This document shows positions 58,905 to 64,000 of a stretch of 64,000 nt of DNA, in pieces (the stretch's first letter is position 1; every line of letters starts with the position of its first letter). Origin of the DNA: an uncultured Planctomycetota bacterium (GTDB lineage: Bacteria; Planctomycetota; Planctomycetia; Gemmatales; HRBIN36); assembly GCA_937944855.1 (NCBI GenBank), contig CALFAY010000013.1, positions 80,412-144,411 of the forward strand. Direction: 5' to 3'. The translations under genes and the position numbers were made by a program. The notes under the pieces are model-generated. The model ran no database searches and was not told where the DNA came from. It was given only the letters and a program-made list of their open reading frames with translations.

Positions 58905-60533
58905 ATGACGGCGCGGCTGGACAAGCGAGCAGCCCGACTGGCGATCACGCGCTTCGGCGCGGAGGTGACTCGCGTCCGCGCCGTGCTGCTTGAAGCCCTT
59001 CGCCGAGTCCGTCAGGGCCAGGAGGTCGATCTCGTCGCTTGTCTGGTGCAGGCCCAGGTCATCACCGCAGAACAGGCGGCGGTACTGCGCGAGGAGTTGG
59101 ACCGCACGCAAATCGACCCGCACAGTCTGCTCCGCTCGGGGAAAGACGGCAAAACCGGGGATGGTGAAGCGGTTTCTGCGAAGCCCACTGTCAATGGTCC
59201 GACTTCGCATCCAGCCCCGTCCGTTGAAGCCCGTCCTCGCCCCTACCGCCGGCTCCGCGATCTGGGAAAAGGCGGCATGGGAGAGGTGTATCTGGCTTAC
59301 GACGAAAAGGGCGAACGCCTGGTCGCCATCAAGCTGCTCTGGCCGCACCTGGCTGGGAATCCCAATCTGGTCGAACGTTTCAAACGCGAAGCGGAACACA
59401 GCATCAAGATGAAGCACCCCAACATCGTGCGGGGCTTCGATTGGGGTCAGATGCCGGACACCCAACGGTGGTATCTGGCTATGGAGTACGTGGACGGACC
59501 CAGTGTGCAGACCTTGCTCGATCGCCGGAGCCGGCTCGACATCGGCGACGCCGTCCGAATCACCCTCGACATCGCCCACGCCCTGGAATACGCCCACAGC
59601 CACAACATCGTCCACCGGGACATCAAGCCCGAAAACATCCTCGTGACCCGCAGCGGCGTGGCCAAGCTCGCCGACATGGGCTTGTCCAAAGCGACCGATC
59701 AGGTCAGCAATCTGACGCACACCCGCCAAGGCTTCGGCACGCCGTACTACATGCCCTATGAACAGGCGATGAACGCCAAGTCGGCCGATGGACGGAGCGA
59801 CATTTACGCTCTCGGGGCCACGCTCTACCACATGGTCACGGGCCAGCCGCCTTTCCAGGGCAAGGATCCCGTCGAGATTCTGGAGAAGAAGGAGGCGGGC
59901 ATCTATCCTCCGGCCTGCGTGCTCAACCCCGAAGTCCCCGAGGAACTGGAACGCATTCTGGAAAAGATGTTGGCCCGGGACCGCCGTGACCGCTATCAGA
60001 CGGCCAGTGAACTGATCGTGGATCTGCAACGCTCGAACCTGGCTGCTCCGGTGCTGTCGTTTGTCGATCCGGAGCTGGCGATGCAGGATCCCATCGTCCG
60101 CAAACGAGCCGCGACGGAAAACCAAGCCACCGTTCCTGACCTCAGCGCCCAGCGCAAGGCCGCTCAACCCACTAGGCGAATCGCCGTTTCGGATGTCTGG
60201 ATCGTTCGCGAGCCGGACGGCCGGGGCGGTTATCGTCAGTTCAAGGCCGGCACCGCGCAGATCCTCAGCCGCATCCGCCAAGGCACCTTGTCCTCAGAAG
60301 CCCAGATCAGCAGTTCGCCGGAAAGCGATTTCTGCTCTCTTTGGGACGTGGCCGTGTTCCGGGAAGCGTTGGCTTCGGCAAAGAAGGCCGCGCCGGCGGT
60401 CCACGAGGGATCGGGCGAAGCGACTGTCAGCACGGATTCCTCGGCCCTGTGGAAACGAATCCTGCTAGTGGCAGCCGGGACCGTTGTGGTCGCTGCCGTG
60501 GTCCTGAGCGTTCTTCTGCTGGTGGCCCGATGA
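58905..60533 (+). CDS. Transmembrane Ser/Thr protein kinase (PknB type)
   Basis: A 542-aa Hanks-type kinase. Before the kinase domain there is a helical stretch of about 60 residues (LLEALRRVRQGQEVDLVACLVQAQVITAEQAAVL). The kinase domain (about 112-370) shows the P-loop LGKGGMGEVYLA, the ATP-binding Lys in VAIK (143), HRDIKPENIL (about 238) and, in place of DFG, DMG (about 258). The activation loop reads GTPYYMPYEQ, not the usual xSPEQ. A 60-residue module after it (VWIVREPDGRGGYRQFKAG...) resembles GYF_2 domains. One C-terminal helix (LLVAAGTVVVAAVVLSVLLLVAR) anchors it with the kinase in the cytoplasm and almost nothing outside. The stop overlaps the start of the EamA transporter. Confidence 0.92.
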   Translation: MTARLDKRAARLAITRFGAEVTRVRAVLLEALRRVRQGQEVDLVACLVQAQVITAEQAAVLREELDRTQIDPHSLLRSGKDGKTGDGEAVSAKPTVNGPTSHPAPSVEARPRPYRRLRDLGKGGMGEVYLAYDEKGERLVAIKLLWPHLAGNPNLVERFKREAEHSIKMKHPNIVRGFDWGQMPDTQRWYLAMEYVDGPSVQTLLDRRSRLDIGDAVRITLDIAHALEYAHSHNIVHRDIKPENILVTRSGVAKLADMGLSKATDQVSNLTHTRQGFGTPYYMPYEQAMNAKSADGRSDIYALGATLYHMVTGQPPFQGKDPVEILEKKEAGIYPPACVLNPEVPEELERILEKMLARDRRDRYQTASELIVDLQRSNLAAPVLSFVDPELAMQDPIVRKRAATENQATVPDLSAQRKAAQPTRRIAVSDVWIVREPDGRGGYRQFKAGTAQILSRIRQGTLSSEAQISSSPESDFCSLWDVAVFREALASAKKAAPAVHEGSGEATVSTDSSALWKRILLVAAGTVVVAAVVLSVLLLVAR

Positions 60534-61462
60534 GCGGGGCGACAACGGGCCGGTGGCCAGGCCGATTGCTGGTGTTGTCGGCAGCGGTGCTGTGGAGCCT
60601 CAGCGGGGCCTTCACCAAAATCCTCACGGGTGCTGAAGGCTGGGCCGCCGAACTGGGACTGAACGATCCGCCTCCCCCGCCTCTGCTGATCGCCTTTTTC
60701 CGCACCTTCTTTGCCGCCCTGTTCTTCCTCCCCTGGCTGGGAAAGGTCCGTCTTCGCTTCCGCTGGCCGATGCTGTGGATGGTCCTGTCCTTCGCGGCCA
60801 TGAACGCGACCTTCGTGACGGCGATGGTCATCGGCACGGCAGCCAATGCCATCGTCCTTCAGTACACCGCGCCCGTGTGGCTCTACTTGGCCGGCATCTG
60901 GTGGTTGAACGAGAGGCCGGAAAGCCGCAGCACGACGGCACTGATCCTGGCCATGTCCGGGGTGGCGGTGATCGTACTCGATGCCTGTCTGCACGCGGCT
61001 TCAGAAATCCTGGAAGGAATCGTCCTGGGTCTGGCCAGCGGATTGGCCTACGCGGGCGTCGTCTTCTTCCTGCGCATGTTGCGGGACGAACCGGGTCAGT
61101 GGCTCACCGTGCAGAACCACCTGTGCGCCGCACTCGTCCTCAGCCCGCTGCTGTTGTGGCTGCCGTGGCCGGCCTGGAACCAGATCGCTTTTCTGGCCCT
61201 GTACGGCGTCGTGCAGATGGGCATTCCTTACATGCTGTTGTCCCGCGGACTGCGAAGTGTTTCCGCTTCGGAGGCCGGGACGCTCACCTTGGTGGAACCG
61301 ATTCTCAATCCGTTGTGGACCTATCTGGCGGTCGGAGAAGTACCGGCGGCAGCCACGTTCCTGGGCGGCGCGCTGATCCTGTCCGGGCTGGCCTGGCGGT
61401 ATCTGCCCGCGCTCAGGCAGACGCTGCGGGAAACGTCCGCGGAATCAGGTCAGTCGAGTTAG
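60530..61462 (+). CDS. EamA (DMT superfamily) transporter
   Basis: A 310-aa membrane protein with about ten helices in two EamA repeats: LLVLSAAVLWSLSGAFTKIL in the first and LVLGLASGLAYAGVVFFLRM (shown as GIVLGLASGLAYAGVVFFLRM) in the second. AMVIGTAANAIVLQYTAPVWLYL and VSASEAGTLTLVEPILNPLWTYLAVGE are typical family pieces. Members export metabolites such as amino acids or nucleosides; the substrate is not predictable. The ATG overlaps the kinase stop (ATGA), so the transporter is translationally coupled to the kinase. It converges with mcsB 14 bases later. Confidence 0.9.
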   Translation: MSGATTGRWPGRLLVLSAAVLWSLSGAFTKILTGAEGWAAELGLNDPPPPPLLIAFFRTFFAALFFLPWLGKVRLRFRWPMLWMVLSFAAMNATFVTAMVIGTAANAIVLQYTAPVWLYLAGIWWLNERPESRSTTALILAMSGVAVIVLDACLHAASEILEGIVLGLASGLAYAGVVFFLRMLRDEPGQWLTVQNHLCAALVLSPLLLWLPWPAWNQIAFLALYGVVQMGIPYMLLSRGLRSVSASEAGTLTLVEPILNPLWTYLAVGEVPAAATFLGGALILSGLAWRYLPALRQTLRETSAESGQSS

Positions 61463-61476
61463 CGCCCATCGAAGGA

Positions 61477-62529
61477 TCAGTTCTTGTTGAGCCGATGGCG
61501 CAGGAAATTGGCCCGGGCGGCGTTTCGCTCCTCCGGCTCCATGACGACTCCCTGCAATTTCTGGAGATGGGCCGGTTGCGTCAGCAGGAAAAGTTCGTTG
61601 ACGGCGGGGATGGTCAAATCTTCGATCAAATGCAGATTGATACCCAGCCGGACGCACGAAAGCAGGTCAATGGTCTCGTCGCTGGTCATGAGCGTGGCCG
61701 ACCGCAGCGTGCCATAGGCACGATAGACCCGGTCAAGGATCGTCGGCCGGCTCTCCCGGAGCAGGGCGGCCCGGGCCTTGCGTTCGTAGTCGATGATCTG
61801 GGGAATGACCTCGCGGATTTCGCGGAGGATGTCGGCTTCGCTCTTGCCCAGCGTGACCTGGTTGGAGATCTGATAGAAGTCTCCGGAAGCCCGGGTGCCT
61901 TCGCCGTACAGACCGCGGACGGCCAGATTGATCTTCTGCAAGGCGCGGAAGACCTTTTCCAATTGCCGCGTCATCTGCAAGGCGGGCAGATGCAGCATTA
62001 CGCTGGCCCGCATGCCGGTGCCGACGTTGGTTGGGCAGGCGGTCAGGTAGCCGAACTCTTCGCTGAAGGCGTAGTTGACGCGCTGTTCGATCAGATCGTC
62101 GAGGCGGTCGATCTCCTGCCACGCTTCTTCCAGGGCCAGACCGCTACGGAGGACCTGAAGGCGGAGATGGTCCTCCTCGTTAATCATGACGCTGCGAGAC
62201 TCCTGGGGTTCGATGGCGACGCCGCGTTGTCCCTCCGAGGCGGCATGTTCCCGGCTGATGAGTTGCCGTTCGACGAGGAACTGGCGATCGAGGTGATTCA
62301 GCGAATGCACCTGGACATACGAAAACCGGGTGCCGTTGTCGATGCGGAGCAGGCGTTCGCGGAGGAGGCTTTCGATCTCGCCCTTCTGAAGCGGCGACGC
62401 CCGGTTGCTGAAGGGAAAGTCAGCCAGATTGCGAGCCAGACGGATGCGCGTGGACACGACGACATCGGAATCCGGCCCGCTGCCCCGCAGCCATTCCCCC
62501 GTGTTTTTGAGCAGATCGTCCAGCTTCAT
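61477..62529 (-). CDS. mcsB: Protein arginine kinase McsB
   Basis: A 350-aa guanido kinase that phosphorylates arginine residues on proteins, marking them for ClpCP or inactivating CtsR in Firmicutes. Diagnostic segments: VVVSTRIRLARNLADFPF, the catalytic-loop Cys165 in LTACPTNVGTGMRASVMLHLP, and GEGTRASGDFYQISNQVTLG. Length matches Bacillus McsB (363 aa). The start overlaps the stop of the McsA-like gene upstream (ATGA), which means translational coupling. CtsR and ClpC are not adjacent, so targets here are unknown. Confidence 0.93.
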   Translation of the reverse strand: MKLDDLLKNTGEWLRGSGPDSDVVVSTRIRLARNLADFPFSNRASPLQKGEIESLLRERLLRIDNGTRFSYVQVHSLNHLDRQFLVERQLISREHAASEGQRGVAIEPQESRSVMINEEDHLRLQVLRSGLALEEAWQEIDRLDDLIEQRVNYAFSEEFGYLTACPTNVGTGMRASVMLHLPALQMTRQLEKVFRALQKINLAVRGLYGEGTRASGDFYQISNQVTLGKSEADILREIREVIPQIIDYERKARAALLRESRPTILDRVYRAYGTLRSATLMTSDETIDLLSCVRLGINLHLIEDLTIPAVNELFLLTQPAHLQKLQGVVMEPEERNAARANFLRHRLNKN

Positions 62530-63035
62530 TCCGCAGCTTCCTTCGAGCGGATCAGGTCGCGGAGGCGGGCCGCTTCCTCGTAGGCTTCCCGTTCCACCGC
62601 TTCCTGGAGCCGCCGCCGCAACTCGAGGACTTCCCGTTGGACATCGGGTCGGACCGCGCGTCCGAATCGGCTGGGCTTCTTGCCGATGTGGCGGACCGCC
62701 CTGTGGACCCGGTCCAGAAGCGGCCGCAACCCGGCTCGGAACACCTCGTAATCATGCGGACAGCCCAGACGTCCCTCCGCGCGGAACTCCATGAACTTGA
62801 TGCCGCACACCGGACAGGCCAACCGGGCCAGATCATCGGTCTCGGGACCGACATGCTGCCCGATCAAGGCTTGCAGGATCGACGATAGATTCAGCTCCTG
62901 CTTCTGAAGGACTTTCTTCTGTTCGGCACACGCCTCGCACAGGTGGACCTCCTTGCGACGGCCTCCTTTCTCAATGTGCGTCAGATGCACCGTGGCCGGT
63001 TGACCGCAGGAGTCACAGGAGATCGCTTTTTTCAA
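62526..63035 (-). CDS. mcsA: McsA-like zinc/UVR protein (copy 1)
   Basis: A 169-aa protein. CDSCGQPATVHLTHIEKG...LCEACAEQ gives the first zinc pair, CPVCGIKFMEFRAEGRLGCPHDYEVF the second, and a C-terminal UVR domain (ELRRRLQEAVEREAYEEAARLRDLI) matches McsA, the activator of McsB. The TTG at 63035 is chosen because AAAGGGG lies 6-9 bases upstream and the family starts about five residues before the first CxxC; no ATG lies nearby. The stop overlaps mcsB. It is very similar to the gene at 63112. Confidence 0.88.
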   Translation of the reverse strand: MKKAISCDSCGQPATVHLTHIEKGGRRKEVHLCEACAEQKKVLQKQELNLSSILQALIGQHVGPETDDLARLACPVCGIKFMEFRAEGRLGCPHDYEVFRAGLRPLLDRVHRAVRHIGKKPSRFGRAVRPDVQREVLELRRRLQEAVEREAYEEAARLRDLIRSKEAAE

Positions 63036-63111
63036 GGTCGTCCCCTTTGACCGCAGAGACACGTTCCCTGTGCCGAGGGCCTGGCCGGACCAACGGATCG
63101 GGCCGCGCTGT

Positions 63112-63582
63112 TCAGACCTCTTCGAGACGACGGATCTGGTCGCGGATGCGGGCTGCCTCCTCGTAGTTTTCCCGCGATACCGCCGTCTGCAACTGCTTGC
63201 GCAGGGCCAGCAGTTCGGCCCGGATCTGTTGGGCTCGAGGCTGCCGCCGGGGCGTCTTGCCAATGTGCCGGGTCTCGCCGTGAATGTTTTCCAGCAGAGG
63301 CAGCAGTTCCGCACGGAAGGCCTCGTAGTCGTGCGGACAACCCAGACGGCCGCTGCTGCGGAACTCGGCAAACTTGATGCCGCACTGCGGACACTGACGC
63401 TGGTTGAGCACCGCCAACTCGTCCGGTTCGCTTTCCGCTTCGGGGCCTTTGGGGCTGCCGGTCTGGGGCTGGAGGTATTTCTGGGCGCACTCCTCACACA
63501 GATGCAGCTCCTCGAACGACTGATCGTCCAGGATCTCCGTGATGTGAAGAGTCGCCTGCCGGGAGCAGCGCTGGCATTTCAT
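63112..63582 (-). CDS. McsA-like zinc/UVR protein (copy 2)
   Basis: A 156-aa paralogue of the previous gene: CQRCSRQATLHITEILDD...LCEECAQKYL, then CPQCGIKFAEFRSSGRLGCPHDYEAF and a C-terminal UVR domain (LRKQLQTAVSRENYEEAARIRDQI). All four zinc pairs seem intact. The ATG lies about 75 bases downstream of a strong promoter. It is the first gene of the mcsA-mcsA-mcsB unit (76 bases to the next start). Two activators for one kinase suggests either redundancy or a second partner. Confidence 0.88.
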   Translation of the reverse strand: MKCQRCSRQATLHITEILDDQSFEELHLCEECAQKYLQPQTGSPKGPEAESEPDELAVLNQRQCPQCGIKFAEFRSSGRLGCPHDYEAFRAELLPLLENIHGETRHIGKTPRRQPRAQQIRAELLALRKQLQTAVSRENYEEAARIRDQIRRLEEV

Positions 63583-63654
63583 GGGTCCCGTCTCGACACG
63601 ATCCGATCGGCAATCCTCTGTCCGGTTTGGGCCTCGTCTTCCGGCCCAACCGTC

Positions 63655-63682
63655 ATTCTAAACCGAGGGGGTAGGCTGTCAA
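63655..63682 (-). promoter_or_regulatory. Sigma70-type promoter for the mcsA/mcsB unit
   Basis: On the minus strand, TTGACA (63682-63677, perfect), a 16-base spacer and TAGAAT (63660-63655, 5 of 6). The start point near 63648 gives a leader of about 65 bases. No CtsR- or HrcA-type inverted repeat is visible next to it. The other bases of the 271-base gap to the next gene show nothing I recognise. Confidence 0.65.
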
Positions 63683-63853
63683 GCAGAGCCGAACCAAGCC
63701 AGGCTGAGCGAGCCACAGCCGGTCCGTCGCATTGCTTTGACCCGCGTCCGTCGTACTCGACGGGCTGACTGGGTTTCCTTGCTGAGAGCGTTCTCGTCTG
63801 TGGCTGGGTTCCCGCGGAAGGAAAACCGACCCAGGCAGGAGTCCGGCAGCGGC

Positions 63854-64000
63854 CTACTTCTTCCCCCGCAGGTCGCGGTACTTCTTCGCTTCGTCCGGCT
63901 TATTGAGGACCGTGTACAACTCGATGAGCCGGTCGAGGGCTTCCGCGAGGCGGGTCGCGCCTTGTGGCGGGATCGTCTTCTCGCGGGCCTTCATCCCCTC
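63854..64000 (-). CDS. C-terminal end of an unidentified protein (partial)
   Basis: The window edge cuts this gene; the last 48 residues are visible, ending GATRLAEALDRLIELYTVLNKPDEAKKYRDLRGKK. The pattern (AxALxRLIxLYxxxxKPDEAxKYR) is one helical pair of a tetratricopeptide repeat, followed by a basic end. In planctomycetes such a tail often ends a large Ser/Thr kinase with TPRs, but that cannot be verified from the piece seen. Confidence 0.6.
   Translation of the reverse strand, partial: EGMKAREKTIPPQGATRLAEALDRLIELYTVLNKPDEAKKYRDLRGKK

Noticed and set aside
1..64000. tRNA, rRNA, CRISPR arrays, insertion sequences or attachment sites
   Set aside because: Reading of all intergenic gaps showed no tRNA-like cloverleaf, no regularly spaced repeats, no transposase gene and no terminal inverted repeats. 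A covariance-model scan would be needed to exclude small RNAs.

Overview
The window is GC-rich, tightly packed bacterial DNA. It comes from a planctomycete, most likely of the Gemmata group (Gemmatales). Indicators are a DUF1549/DUF1553 plus DUF1501 pair, a Ser/Thr kinase with a downstream membrane anchor, a very large GspK-like pseudopilin, and an rsmH gene with no division genes beside it. The lineage call is inferred from gene content; no rRNA gene is present. I found no tRNA, rRNA, CRISPR array, insertion sequence or attachment site.

Layout. 1-4184: a 5'-truncated DUF1549/DUF1553 gene and its DUF1501 partner (+). 4190-7378: an LptD/OstA-like outer-membrane protein (-) with a good sigma70-type promoter. 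7379-7992: mostly empty. 7993-8337: a small membrane-anchored protein. 8341-24924: a minus-strand type II secretion/type IV pilus locus. In transcription order it holds a PilB/GspE ATPase, PilT (with its own promoter), a second PilB/GspE, GspF/PilC, five prepilin-like proteins and a 1495-aa GspK-like protein. 25142-32465: sixA, rsmH, a Pro-rich LysM protein, rpmF, a strongly degenerate PlsX homologue, fabD, acpP and fabF. 32569-43967: seven consecutive exported amidohydrolase-family genes holding nine domains. 44092-49327: a FecR/HEAT-like protein, two exported proteins of unknown function, an HdeD-like protein and an AI-2E-type permease, ending in a clear intrinsic terminator. 49492-51330: a double ABC-2 permease. 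51574-56370: a small HTH protein and a long-form Lhr helicase. 56546-61462: YgfZ, a CPBP protease (-), a Ser/Thr kinase and an EamA transporter. 61477-63582: McsB with two McsA-like proteins (-). 63854-64000: the C-terminal end of one more gene (-).

How the genes fit together. The pilus/T2SS block supplies assembly and retraction motors, the inner-membrane platform and the pseudopilins. The secretin, the PilM/N/O-type proteins and the prepilin peptidase must lie elsewhere. The rpmF-plsX-fabD-acpP-fabF block is a fatty-acid/phospholipid cluster lacking fabH and fabG. The two McsA-like proteins and McsB form an arginine-phosphorylation module without CtsR or ClpC beside it.

The best candidate for something undescribed is the amidohydrolase array. 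Of nine related, apparently exported domains, only the one at 40013-41263 keeps the full metal-binding set (HxH, His, His, Asp). The others look like pseudo-enzymes kept in one probable operon, which suggests a hetero-oligomeric periplasmic complex. Second choices are the PlsX homologue that has lost its signature motifs and the oversized GspK-like protein.
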